This document shows, in pieces, positions 49,061-60,645 of a stretch of DNA of 64,000 bases. Below the pieces are notes generated by a model. The model had not been told where the DNA came from, ran no database searches, and saw only the letters and a program-made list of their open reading frames with translations. A program made the position numbers and the translations under genes. Source of the DNA: Solenopsis invicta (lineage: Eukaryota > Arthropoda > Insecta > Hymenoptera > Formicidae); NCBI RefSeq assembly GCF_016802725.1, contig NC_052672.1, positions 6,353,685-6,417,684 on the forward strand, in the 5' to 3' direction. Positions within the stretch are counted from its first letter, which is position 1, and the number at the start of each line of letters is the position of its first letter.

Positions 49061-51943
49061 TATACGTATTATCTCCTTTACAGATTCTCTTAATGCTCAT
49101 TTAACATAACAGTGCACTGGTGATTATTAATATCTCCAAATTTTAATGAACTATGACGTACGCAAATTAATTACGCAAATTAGAACGTATTACAATGTAG
49201 AATCGAAATTGAATGAACAAGATGCAAAGTACCAACGGCCTGCGCTATTTTGCATTTCGTGGATAAATGATAAATTTAGATTTCTGCGAATTCCGAGATC
49301 TCCCACCTCTCTATCTTGTGGTATTCAATTACGCTGCGTATCTTTCACCAATGTATTAGACGAGAAAAGACGACTTGAACATACTCTACTTTTGAAATGA
49401 TGCCCGCAAAGTCCGCTTCGCGCGGACAAAGGAAAAAGCTGAATCATTCGCGACGCTGTTTATTTTCCTGCACGAGAATAATGATGCGCCACGTGTGCAG
49501 CCTTCGTGAAAGTACGACACTCGAAATTTTCAAATCCGCATTACGCGGTGCGCTCATTGTGTTTAGGGGTTGCCTGCAAATTTGATACTGTGCAATGTTA
49601 AAAACTGATATTTCTCGTCGATGTTTCGTTTTGTTCCGGTACATTTTACAAATTTATTTTTTACAAAAATAGTGATGCAAATTTCCTTGTTTCATTACTT
49701 TCTAATTCAATATTAATACTAAAATTTAAAAAAAACTGAAATTAACGTTTGAAAATATAATGTCTTTGTCATTTGTAGAAGAATATAGTAAAAATCCTCG
49801 TTGAAGAGTTAAAATAATAATAGAAATGATACGTATAACAATAATCTTTCTAAAAATTCACTGTCACAAAGAGGGTTTCGTAGAAGATCTCAGGGATACG
49901 TCATTAACATTATTCACGGTGTTTCCCGCTGCAAACGCTGCTTGAAATTATAAGGCTAACGCTGTTGGAGGTTCTCTCGAAAGGTCCAAAAGTCCCCCTA
50001 TGATCCACCACGAAATATGATCACACCGTTAGTGCGTGATGAAACGAGGACCTTAATAATGCTGGCGAATATCTTCTTCCCACGAAGAAAGGGGCCAGAG
50101 GTTGCTCGGTGAAGTTTCGAGGCTCACAGTCAAAGTGTCAGAATTAGCATCCCGTTTCATTCTCATGGCAACGCCCATGAAAGTTGCTAATACAATCGTT
50201 GCTCGCCGCCTGTTGCACCCCCAACGTGTACGCGGTGAGAAAGAGTGAGGAAGGGAGGGAGAGGGAGGGTTCGCTTTAAGATCCAACAAGTGGTTCGTCT
50301 GAGAGTAACAATGCTTCCTAATGTACTAGCTTTTGCCATTGTGTCGGCTCGGAAGCGCGCGATCGGTCCTCGACGTAGCGACCTTCGACGTCGGCGACGT
50401 CAGCACGGGGAGACTTGCGAAAGCCAAAACGAATTTGGCTCGACATCTAGCTACGTACTCGCTAACGCTTCAAACAATCTCTTTGAACGCCTCCCTGTGT
50501 TATTGAAGCACGCGTGCGCGCGCCGTGGGAGTGTGTTCGGCGTTATTTAAATTTATCCGCCATCAAAGACTCGGTGCTTGTTAGGCTCGCGTGTCTTTGT
50601 GTTATGCGTTTAATTGGTTGCGATCGAGAGTGCCATTACAAATTTATATATTTTCAATTCACTGTTAAATTAAATTAATTGTAAAACTGAAATGCATACG
50701 CGCAACATAATATGTATGAGCAAGTTTAATTTACAGAATATAGATTCTGCACGAAAATGTTTCAGCTTCTCTTTGAAATGCATTCGTATAAAACGTTCCA
50801 TTTTCACATAATATAAATTTCCGTATAGAATATCTTTTGTAACATGAAGATAAAAAATTCTTAATAAAATTTGATGTGTGCGAATAATACCAAAGAAAAG
50901 TTGGGAATTTAGAAGTTCTTTGCTTTCCCGAAGATATCTGAAAATTTTAATAAAACTTCAACGTTTTTACCAGTCAACCAACTTGGTGACGAACGAACGT
51001 TTGCGTTGGCGTCGTCCGAGCAACAGAGCACCGGATGCTTCACGAGGCGGCCGGATTTGAAATATATAAGTCAGCGTCTGTCTCATAGAATTATAATCGA
51101 CATTGACTGAGCATTTCCAACAGTGAAAGAAATAATATAAACGCTCCGCGAGTTTTTATAGAATTTTTAGATTTTTTTATGTGCGTCACGCTCGCCAATA
51201 TATTTAGAATTGACGTGTGCCAATACAATTTTCCAGATTAACAATTTTGATAAAAATTAATGAGTCACTTAAATAAGTAATTATGCAAATAGAGATTTTA
51301 TAATACAATAAAGTTTAAAAATTCTGACATAAGGAACATAGATTTTATGACTTTGTTCTGTTGTAATATGTAGGAGGAAAGAAAAGAAGATATTTAAAGT
51401 TAGAAAAACAGAAATAAGAATTGAAAAGGAAAGAAAAGGGAAATGTAAAGCTGAATTTATTATTACTAATTTGTTTAAATATGCTGATGTTAAAGGTTAC
51501 AATTAAATCTGTACAGACCCGGAATGATATTATAAATAGCATTTTTGCTGTGAATATGCAGCGCGCTTAAATAAAACATTCACTTCGCGTTAATCGAGAT
51601 TATCTCGCCTACTACACGCCTCGTACAAGCGCGATAATTAATTCGTGGATTGAATTGGTAATCATCCACTCATTAGCGACGTTCAAATATTTATTACGGC
51701 TGCCGCGGTTTCCGATCTGTAATTCTACTCATTTCGAGACCGGTCAGTAATACATCACGATCTGGTACTATTAAGCATGATGGTTACATATCACGAAGTT
51801 GTTCTCATTCGATCGAGAAATTTTGACAAGATGAATAAATGATACGTTTATTTTGATGTCGTTATTTTTGAAACATTAACTATAAAGTTGAGCTGCAATA
51901 CGATACGATTTATGATTTTAAGTCGCTCAGATAACAAATTTCA
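49061..51943. other. Intergenic or 5' intronic DNA with a GC-rich island
   Basis: 49140-50640 is CpG-rich, including a purine-rich GGGAGGGAGAGGGAGGG tract near 50254. Small frames are unrecognised. Probably within the 5' UTR intron of the ligase gene if the 46.57 kb promoter is correct. Confidence 0.4.
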
Positions 51944-52154
51944 TACACTGAGAAGAAAAATGTTGTTTACTTGAATAAATTTTTCAACTTGATTGAATTT
52001 TTCAATTATTTAAGTTAAATGTATATGTAGTCAAGTTAAATATATAATTTCTTAATCTGAAGTATTTTATGTACTTACGTCAAATACATAAATACTTGAA
52101 AAAATTTAATCAAGTTGAAAAATTTTGTAAAATTAATGACTTTTGTCTCAGTAT
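51944..52154. mobile_element. Family D MITE with CACTGAGA ends
   Basis: It starts TACACTGAGAAGAAAAATG and ends GACTTTTGTCTCAGTATA, so the outer ends are inverted copies. A second internal inverted pair (TTCAACTTGATTGAATTTTT against its complement near 52095-52125) makes the whole 211 bases foldable. No open frame. It lies upstream of the RING exon, probably in the 5' UTR intron. Confidence 0.75.
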
Positions 52155-53855
52155 ATTGACAAATATTTGAAGCTAGGATCACCAGTCGCTAAACAATCAC
52201 CGTAAATGAAATAAATCGCAGGTTAAGTGATATTTTTTTTGTAATCTAATTTTCGTAGAATTGATTAAACTATCATTTTTTACTTGAAACTGTAATTAAG
52301 TTGCTTTGATCTGACTAGTTTTATTTCTTATTTATTTATTGAGTGGTGACTCTAATTTTTATTCTCATGACCATTTTTCTCATCGAAAGCTTCTGTCAGT
52401 TTCGTCAATAAAGAAAATATTTAAACTGTTGGATGAGAAATAAGATTTTTCGACGCACTCACAACTGCGACTTAATTACGAAAGTTTCAGCATAATTTGC
52501 GTCGTGAGAGAAGTTCTCAGGATTGCCCCCTCCCCACCCGAGTTTACCCATCTCTTTACAACCAAATTTACGCCGATGATGCATCGTGTTTTAAAATAGA
52601 AGTCCAACGACTTCACGAAGATCTTGACATTGTCTTGGCACTTATGTTATACTACTCGTATATATTGGAAAAGAATCGCGAGATTGTTTTTGTGCCGTAA
52701 AATTTGAAAACTGATTTAATTATGGAATGCGTGAAATTGCTAATTAGTGATACAATGAATTAATTATTTTATAAGTAGGGCATATTATTATATATGTAAT
52801 AATAAATCCAGATTGGCCGAATCCAACCATTAATAAAATTTAATCAATAATATCAAAAATAAATTAAAAGTATTATAAATACTGTTTCATATTGTATTAT
52901 TCCTTCGTTTCAAAATTCTGTCGCAAACTATGTACTGCTGAGGACAATTTCTATTACTATGAATGTATAAATATCGATCCAGTCACACATGACTGATGCA
53001 AGAACACTATCAACTGCTGTTGCAAACTGCTGTTTCCTCAATCGCTTAACACGTGGCTGGATGAATAAGATTCTGGCAGCATTTGAATTTTGAAACACTG
53101 TTCGTTGATATACATTCCGTTGATATACTCGCATAATCTATTTATTAACTGTAACGATATCGAATTAGAATTGCACAAGATATCGAAAGGCATTAAAACA
53201 TTCTCGCTTCAACACTAAACATTCGTCATTATTTATTTTAATTATTGATGTTGAGTTTTCAATAAAACAATATTAATTTTACCAACATTAACATATATAG
53301 CTACTTTACTTTAAATATGACAGAGATAGAAAGATTTTCATAAATGTTTTTAAGAATTAAAAGCGTTCTTAAAGCGTCCAATATGAAAAATAATGTTTAT
53401 AATTTTTACATTATATTTTTTTAAATATTGTTTATGATTTATTAGATACATTTATAATTGCAGTGTTTATTTGTTACAGCAATGACTCAAAAAGCATAGT
53501 TTTCAATGTTTTTAATTATTGAAATATTATATTATATTTAAATGTAATTTTGATGTAACGATTCGGTTTACTGATTTTAGAAGAATAAAAGTGTCATTAG
53601 CTTTTTATTCAGTGTAACAAATTTTCATCAGAAATTTATTTTTTGCAGCAATTTGGAAATAACAATTTTTGAGTTATATTATTGTTGTAACAAATGAGCG
53701 ATATTATAAAACAAAAATGTATATTAGAATGCTGACCCAATTTGACGCTGTTAAAAAATTGAATGTTAATTGCAGCATATGTAACTTGTTTGAAATTAAA
53801 TGTATGTAAAGCTCAGATTGAAGATAAGATTGAAAATAAATTTTCTTCTTTTCAG
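52155..53855. other. AT-rich DNA just upstream of the first coding exon
   Basis: No repeat or gene recognised, except the block TTAGAATGCTGACCCAATTT at about 53724, which recurs diverged at about 56636. Ends in the pyrimidine tract and AG acceptor of the first coding exon. Confidence 0.5.
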
Positions 53856-53857
53856 GC

Positions 53858-54037
53858 ATGGAGCAGTTCGAACAGCTGCTTACCTGCGCGATATGCCTGG
53901 ATCGATACAGAAATCCGAAGCTCTTGCCATGTCAACATAGCTTTTGCATGGAACCATGCATGGACGGCCTTGTCGACTATGTTCGTCGACAGGTCAAATG
54001 TCCAGAATGCCGTGCCGAACATCGTATACCATATCAG
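53858..54037 (+). CDS. tn: TRIM-NHL E3 ubiquitin ligase (thin/TRIM32/NHL-1 type), coding exon 1: RING finger
   Basis: First coding exon, 60 codons, ending in phase 0 at a CAG|GTAAAT donor. A pyrimidine-rich acceptor (TTCTTTTCAG) ends at 53855, only two bases before the ATG, so the 5' UTR is spliced. The reading begins MEQFEQLLTC. A RING finger fills the exon: C10 and C13, then C25, H27, C30, C34, and finally C48 and C51. RING domains of this kind recruit a ubiquitin-charged E2 enzyme; TRIM32/thin is a cytoplasmic ligase needed for muscle and sarcomere upkeep in flies and mammals (family knowledge). The segment between the zinc ligands (LVDYVRRQVKCPECRAEHRI) is what I remember as characteristic of insect thin/NHL-1, which is why I prefer it over other TRIM proteins. 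The spacing C30-x3-C34 is one residue longer than the usual C-x2-C. Coding identity is close to certain; orthology to thin is likely but from memory. Confidence 0.9.
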
Positions 54038-54200
54038 GTAAATTACATCTTCATCCTATTAAAACATATAATTGATATACTATTAAACTTTCTACATTGG
54101 TATAAAGCTTAGAATTGTTAGAAATATTTTTAAAATTGTTATAAAAGAAATTTTATTTTCTTTCCGCTTCTAGCTACAACTAATTACATGTCGATATAAT

Positions 54201-54202
<2 letters not shown>

Positions 54203-54272
<70 letters not shown>
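54203..54272. repeat. Compound (CT)n(TA)n microsatellite
   Basis: About 19 CT dinucleotides run directly into about 16 TA dinucleotides inside intron 1 of the ligase gene, about 165 bases after the RING exon. Confidence 0.97.
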
Positions 54273-54276
<4 letters not shown>

Positions 54277-55055
54277 AGTTTGAAAAAATAATTTTACTCA
54301 TTAAAAAAATGTTTAATTTGTAAATATTTAAATGTTTTATTTTTGTCTTTGATTTTTAAATACTTAAAAATGTTTTAGTTTTAAACGGTGTTTTAACAAC
54401 AGATTAAAACACTTAAATGTTTAAAGCTGAAGTTGTTTCAGCTTTAAACGTTTAGCGTTTCAAGATTAAACATTGTTAAAAACAAAAACATTTTTAAATA
54501 TGTAGAAAACGTATGGACAAAAGTAAAACGTTTTAATATTATATTTAAAATAATATTTTAATACTTGAAAATAAAACATTCCTAATAGAATGTTTATAAT
54601 TTTACAAAACATATAAGAAGCATAATTGCGCAATTATGACTCATTTGCCGCAAAACGACATTCTTTAATGATTACGTGACACTTTATCAGGTTGTCCTTA
54701 ATATGTTTGCGGTACGATCGGACAATATTGCCAACGGGAGAAAAATCGATCTATGTTTCATCGCACAAATTAAATGTTACACTGTGCGTGTCGATGTAAC
54801 TCGATGTAACGCTATGTGTAAGCTCATCTTTATTCAACGATGAGTCCAAACGCGACAGAATTCTCATTAAACACAGTGTATTCCCGCGTTTCGTGCTAAT
54901 GATATTTTCGAATTGGTCTGCTTTTTGAAAATAATCGAACATGGTTAAGCGTCAGTAGAATTCCAAAATGTTATTGGTTACGATCGCGCAATCAATTATA
55001 TTCGATTATATCCGATTATTTGAGGAAAAGTCCAATAATTTTAGAAAAAAATTCT

Positions 55056-55203
55056 CGCACAGAAAAAAAATAGTATTAAATCGAAAATTCATTGTTATTA
55101 TTATGTTTGTTTAAGATTATAAATTCTTCAAAAAATAATTTATATTTTTGTTTATGTATGAAACAATAAATTGTTGATTTAATACTAATTCTTTTCAGTG
55201 TAG
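55056..55203. mobile_element. Family D MITE, palindromic, in intron 1
   Basis: The left arm (ACAGAAAAAAAATAGTATTA and onward, about 40 bases) matches the reverse complement of the right arm, which ends in TTTTCAGTGTA. The two arms also share the segment AGTATTAAATC. The total is about 148 bases with no coding capacity, the form of a non-autonomous DNA transposon. Its CACTGARAA-type end resembles the element at 51944-52154. Confidence 0.75.
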
Positions 55204-55455
55204 ACAGTTTTTTCAGAACGATATTAATTTTAACAGTCGCGTTTCATGGTACATCAATATATCCACCTTGACACTAACTGATTAGTACCTCCACGCGAGT
55301 AATGTTAACAAAGGAACGTCAAGCTCGCGTTGTGTAATTAATTCGCAGCATTATTCGCACGATGCACCGATTCCGGTCCATTAATAAGCGGCATACTTGG
55401 TGCATATACACATATTACGGGCGTTAATCGAGCCGAACATATATCCTATTTGTAG

Positions 55456-55689
55456 GGCGTGCAAGCCTTTCCAACCAACGTGACACTGCAGCGATTCCTG
55501 GAATTGCATATCGAGATCACGGGAGAACTGCCGGACCCGACCAGCGGTCAGACCATGGAACGCTGCGGCGTCTGCTCGGAGAAGAGTTACTGTCAGCTGT
55601 GCGTGCACTGCGAGAAGAAATGCTGCCCCGAGTGTAAGGATGCGCACATGGACATCCTGCGACGCGAAATTGCGCGCATAAATTCTCAG
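55456..55689 (+). CDS. tn: TRIM-NHL E3 ubiquitin ligase, coding exon 2: RING-B-box linker and B-box-like zinc region
   Basis: Second coding exon, 78 codons (residues 61-138), bordered by a TTTGTAG acceptor and a CAG|GTACAA donor, both in phase 0, so it joins exon 1 and exon 3 without frame change. It opens GVQAFPTNVTLQRFLELHIE, the conserved linker after the RING, then carries a cysteine/histidine cluster: C97-x2-C100, C106, C109-x2-C112, C116, C117-x2-C120 and H124. This spacing fits a B-box-like zinc-binding module, which in TRIM proteins supports self-association and positions the coiled coil. The exon then runs into a charged helix start (residues 125-138). Codon third positions are G/C-rich compared with the flanking introns, as expected for a constrained exon. 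The antisense open frame over the same bases (55381-55695) is a shadow. Confidence 0.9.
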
Positions 55690-56249
55690 GTACAATACTT
55701 TTTATACAATTGCTGTAAGTTGAAAAACCGAGAGAGACAAAGAAATAATTAATTGAAATAAGCTTAATCATGATTTACTAAAGAAATTAGGGCAATGAGA
55801 AATAACAGGATACTAGAAAAACAAAAGTTACTAATTATTAAATTAATAATTTGTCGACGTGTCAGTAGCGTGCAAATCAGTATTAATCCCGGAGTGCTAT
55901 TAATTTCTTTTCTTATATTAACATTATTCTAGATGAAAATTCATCACTCGCATAAATTAAGTTTTTTACATTTTTTTCCAACTTTGCAGGTTGTGAGATG
56001 TTCGAATAGTTGTACTAACATTATTTTAAACAAAAACATTATTATAAACGAAATTTGATTGAATGTTACTCTAAGCTATTAAAATTTTAACAATGAAAAT
56101 TGTGCTAAATTTGAATTGGCACTCAAGTGAAAACTTACCCACAGTAAAACTCTAGGATTAATGCTGTGACCATGAAGTAAAACGATAAATCCTTTTTTAT
56201 TATTACCCTCTATCTATGTGAAAGAACTACGCGAAGGGTAACTACGCGA

Positions 56250-56505
56250 AAGAACAATTTTGCCGAAATTTACTGAAGCTTAAAATTTAGTTATTCATAT
56301 ATCTGAAAATAATTTTACTGAACCATCAAAATAACTATAATTATCCAAGGTACTCAAGCGTGATAAGCAGTGCTGCAAAAAGTTCTGACATTTCAGTAAT
56401 AAGCTTGAGTGTCTTATATTATTCTGATGGTATAACAAAATTATTTTCAGATTTGTATCTAGCTAAATTTTTAAATAATTATTTTAGAAATACGAAACTT
56501 ATCGA
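56250..56505. mobile_element. Family C palindromic MITE, copy 3, in intron 2 of the ligase gene
   Basis: ATCTGAAAATAATTTTACTG on the left is inverted as AAATTATTTTCAGATTTGTA on the right. The centre AAGCAGTGCTGCAAAAAGTT matches copy 2. The limits are approximate. Confidence 0.78.
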
Positions 56506-57239
56506 ATATTTTATATTGTTGTGCTTATGTTTATATAATAATTTTAGTTTAATATTAAAACATTTTTAATATATAACGTTCTCATTTGTTTTTAATTCCA
56601 CTATTATAATACAATTGGAAAAAGTGGCAATAATTAGAATGCTGACAGTAATTGAGACAGTTACCTTGCTTCCGTTGTTGTTTTTGTGCGCCGCTATCGG
56701 TGAAATTTTCCCATCTTACATTTGAAAGGCAAACCTGCCGCGACAAATTTTATTGTACCGATCGCAGAAACTAATTTAATTCACCGGTTCTATAACTAAT
56801 TTTCTCTTGGGCTCGTCGGTTGTAACGCATTTAGGAAAGCGGAAACTGTTGTGTAACGGTATCCGGTATTGGGGATGCACTTTAAATTCGTTACATTATG
56901 CCCTTCGGCGTCCCAACGGAAAATTTATTGTCGCGCAACTTCGCGCATTGCAATTAACCGCTTACGGTAGGGAGGACGTACGTTGAAAGAAGGTTGCAAC
57001 CTAGATTTTTCGTTTTCCATAACGGCTATAATGTCGTGTAATACGAAACCGTTAGTTAAATAACACAATCTTGACATCAACTAGAACAATATAAAATTAC
57101 GAATCGTTAATTTAAAAATTTACAAGTTTACAACAATCAGTCTTTATATCACAGCAGAACTGATAAAATCTCAATTTTATTTATAACTCATATGCGAAAA
57201 GTTCCGGAATTATATAAGAATTATTATTTATATTCGAAT

Positions 57240-58305
57240 CTGTATTTGTGAAAAATCAATTTATTCAAAACTTAAACAACGTAAATGAAATAATAGGAAG
57301 TAGAAACCATATAACTTTTTAAAATAATTTGATTAAGGATGTTTTGATTAAACAATACCAGTTAAAAATGATTTAAGTTTAAAATTTGCAGACTTCTTAG
57401 GTTTATTACTTTTTTTTTTAATTAACGACAAAAAATTTTGACCATGGATATTCAAATTGCGGCCTTGAATCAGTCACATAATAACGAGTAACTTATAATA
57501 GCTTATGTAACATAAATGATTATATTTTGTTATAATTTTTAAGCGAAAAATGGATCTATATGAACTTCAGCACGAAATTTATTATTTATTAGAGTTTTAT
57601 TAGTAGATTTAAAAATCTGATTTTATATACAATTAAAGAACCAACAAAAAATTAAATAACTTTTAAATCAATAAGACACTTGTACACAAATTTTACTCAA
57701 ACATTCAGGCGCAATAATAAAATAACTTAAAATTTTTATATATTTAGTAATGCTTTAAAATATGATACGCACATTCTTAACAAAGTTTTTGCTAGCTCAA
57801 AGTTATCCAAATTTTAAAACTGCAGCTTTCTTAGTTTTATTCGTTTTTTCTTAATTAACGATTAAAAATTTAGATTTTTAGTACTAAAATCTGATTTCCT
57901 AAAATCTGCTGCAAGAAGAAAACAATAAAAAATTTGTTTTTTAATAGCTTATGCAGCGAAAATGATTAGATTTTACTTTAGTTTTAAATAAATTACCTTT
58001 GAAGGAATAAGTACATTCAAATGTACTTTGCATTGATTAGAATTTTATTAACATATGTAAAAAATTTAATTTAACTCGTAATACTTTCTTATCAAATTGC
58101 AAGTTAGGGTTACAAAACGTGATTTTACGTACGAATCATGAGTAAACAAAAAATTAAATAATGATATTGATGTGAGCATCAATAAGAGAATTGTGCTTAA
58201 GTTTTACACAGATACTTAAACGTAACGATAAAACAATTTATGAAATTTTTATATTTTTGGTAATACTTTAATATGTAACACATGCATCCTTACAAAAAGG
58301 AAGCT
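57240..58305. repeat. Tandem repeat, unit about 430-515 bp, two full units and one partial, in intron 2
   Basis: GCAGACTTCTTAGGTTTATT near 57391 recurs as GCAGCTTTCTTAGTTTTATT near 57821, followed each time by TTAATTAACGA. AACAAAAAATTAAATAA near 57642 recurs near 58146, and TTTTTATATATTTAGTAATG near 57736 recurs near 58246. The left edge 57240-57340 resembles the end of a further partial unit. Diverged, non-coding. Confidence 0.75.
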
Positions 58306-58640
58306 GTGTTTGAAAATTTATCGTTTAATAATTTCGCGCCAAGAACCTTGCGAGACAAATTGTATGCGTCGAACGGGATGACATTGGGGGTCGTGTGAAT
58401 TCGCCGTGTGTCTCCAGGAGCACACCAATGAATCTCGTCTATTTCGAGTGACGGAATAAACTTCGAGGCGCGATCGTCTTTGAGACAGTCCAGAGACACC
58501 GAGATCGCGCTTCGACAAGCTTATCGCTTGTGTAAGATGCACGGATTCGCGAACACATTTCAACGATCAAAGTTGCTAACACGACTCTGTCGAATCTGTC
58601 AGCTCCTCCTTTGTGCCTCATGGAAATTGCGCGCGCGTGC

Positions 58641-58679
58641 CTGAAATATGGGATCTCCCTGAAATATGGGATCTCCCTG
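58641..58679. repeat. 18-bp perfect tandem duplication
   Basis: CTGAAATATGGGATCTCC occurs twice head to tail, followed by CTG. Confidence 0.95.
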
Positions 58680-59599
58680 CTCAGATTCCTCGAGAATCGA
58701 TGCTGATCACCGTTTGTATTTCATTACGTTTCACGATTATTCAGGAGCGTGGATGCGAATCGATAAAACGCGGCGGACAACGGGAAAATGCGTTATTACC
58801 TATGTTAATGGAAAGTATTTAATTTCGCATCTTCTTTTATATTATTACAAATTAAAAGACGTGTTTTTCTTTAACGAAATTTTAATTGTAAAATTTTCCT
58901 GCGAAGGTATTTCAACGTTGTAAACAATTATGTAAAGCATTGTAATTAAATTTTTTCTTGAAGCGAGATAACTAGCTGTGATAATTGGTAATAGGATGCG
59001 TAGATGAAAGGCATCTCGTGGAATCTAGGACGCGCGGTGCACGTGAGCTTTCCGCTTTTTTAATTACATTAATTTATTTACTACGCGGAAGGAAGATGCG
59101 AGTTTTATATTCTCTCTGTGTGCACAGCCGTTCATATTTCATTCTCGCACGTTGTACGTTTTCCATGATTTAATTGGTTAATGAACAAATTCCAGCGAGT
59201 CCTTCCGAAGGCGACTAATAAATCGGTGACGGCCGCGGCGGCGCGTAGGGTGAATTTTGCCGGGATTTTAATTATTTAACAACCGGACTTCTGCGTCGCG
59301 AGGCTTTCGGCCGCACGGTTGATTCTGTAACGCGCCGAATCTCATTATTCTACGGACGCGCGATTGCAGTTGGGAATTTACGCGGCAAAATATGTACCGT
59401 TCCAGCCGCGCCAAATGCCGAGGCTTAATTAATTTTTATTACCTTTGATTTAACAGATGTCACGTGGAATATCGCGCAAATGTGCGCAACGTGCCTCGCG
59501 CACATAAAAAGCGATAAAGAATAATTATTAGAAGGCAGCCGGAGAGGGGGGGGCGGAGAAGGAGGGGAAAAAAGCTGGGCCATTTATTTTCCGCGGAAC

Positions 59600-60045
59600 A
59601 ACGTGTAAAATAATCCCACCTTTTAAAAAGCTCGTTTTATTTATTTTAATAGCGTCCGATTTAATCAATTTGAAAAGGACTCGGCGCAATGTTCCATTTG
59701 CGGTATAACACTTCGTAAAATTGCGTTTACGCTCGGCACGCAGAAAGAATGATATTTTTGGGCATTTTATTGTATGTATATAAAACGCACGCGGAAGAGC
59801 TATGCCCCGTCTATCGTGTGTAATTCGAGCCATTAATACAATTTTTCTGTTGCACTCCGGAAAATTTCATTGATTATCGCATTGCGCAGGAACAACAAAT
59901 GCCTTCGTACACGTGCTCATTCGGCGCGCGTGCACAATATCCCATCGAAAAAAATTTGATTTGTTTATCTTAATCGTTCGCGATTTAACCGATTTATACA
60001 ATTTCAGCGCCGCACGACAGGCTATAAAATCTCGCTCGAAAATAG
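59600..60045. repeat. Diverged duplicated segment, two copies about 330 bp apart
   Basis: The block TTTATTTATTTTAATAGCGTCCGATTTAATC near 59636 resembles TTTGTTTATCTTAATCGTTCGCGATTTAACC near 59961, each within GC-rich DNA. Because of this, the two minus-strand frames over them share an IKINK segment. The copies are short (about 60-80 bases) and the match is moderate. Confidence 0.5.
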
Positions 60046-60547
60046 CATCTCCTGGCGTTTCGAGCGGCCAGCGCGTAAAAGCCGCGCGGTCCCGTCGAAT
60101 GACGAAATAAACGCGACGGAGTTGTACGTGGTAAAATCGCCGATGTGACTTGCCCTCACCGCGCCACGGCATAAGAAATTATGATGCTAATGCACCGAGA
60201 GATCTACCAACCTCTCCCGAATGCATTCATGTCCCTTGCACTTTTCTTTAACTCCCGGCAGAATAATAGAACGGCTTTCCCACGATTTTCTGGATTTATT
60301 CCGTAATCCAGGCACGATCCTATTCCCGTCGTCTCTCGGATGTACCTAGCGATATACAATTTATAGTACCGTGATAGTTTCATGATAATGATGGTTCTTT
60401 TCACAAAAAAAAATTCGTCACTGTTTGCCAAAATTATTTGCCGAATGTATACATTTTATTGGATTGTTGGTCTCTTTTATATTTGCATTTAAGAAATATT
60501 AATGTATTTATACAGTTACATTATATTACATCTTATATATAATATTA

Positions 60548-60645
60548 TAATAATAAAATGATAAAATGAAATAATATGATGAAATTATTTATATATATTA
60601 TATTACATTATATTATATTTTATCATTTTATTATTATATCATTTA
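60548..60645. repeat. AT-rich inverted repeat
   Basis: ATAATAATAAAATGATAAAA is inverted as TTTTATCATTTTATTATTAT about 50 bases later. Confidence 0.7.

Larger units (their letters stand above)
54038..55455 (+). other. Intron 1 of the TRIM-NHL gene
   Basis: GT..AG intron of 1418 bases between the RING and B-box exons. It holds a compound microsatellite at 54203-54272, a palindromic MITE at 55056-55203, and an AT-rich remainder. The stretch 54600-55000 is less AT-rich and contains short open frames, none with recognisable protein character. Confidence 0.9.

Noticed and set aside
51063..51070. TATATAAG as a TATA box
   Set aside because: In AT-rich surroundings, with no initiator at the right distance and no downstream exon other than the distant ligase gene.
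53724..56664. Short repeat TTAGAATGCTGAC at 53724 and 56636
   Set aside because: Only about 30 bases with mismatches; too short to define an element.
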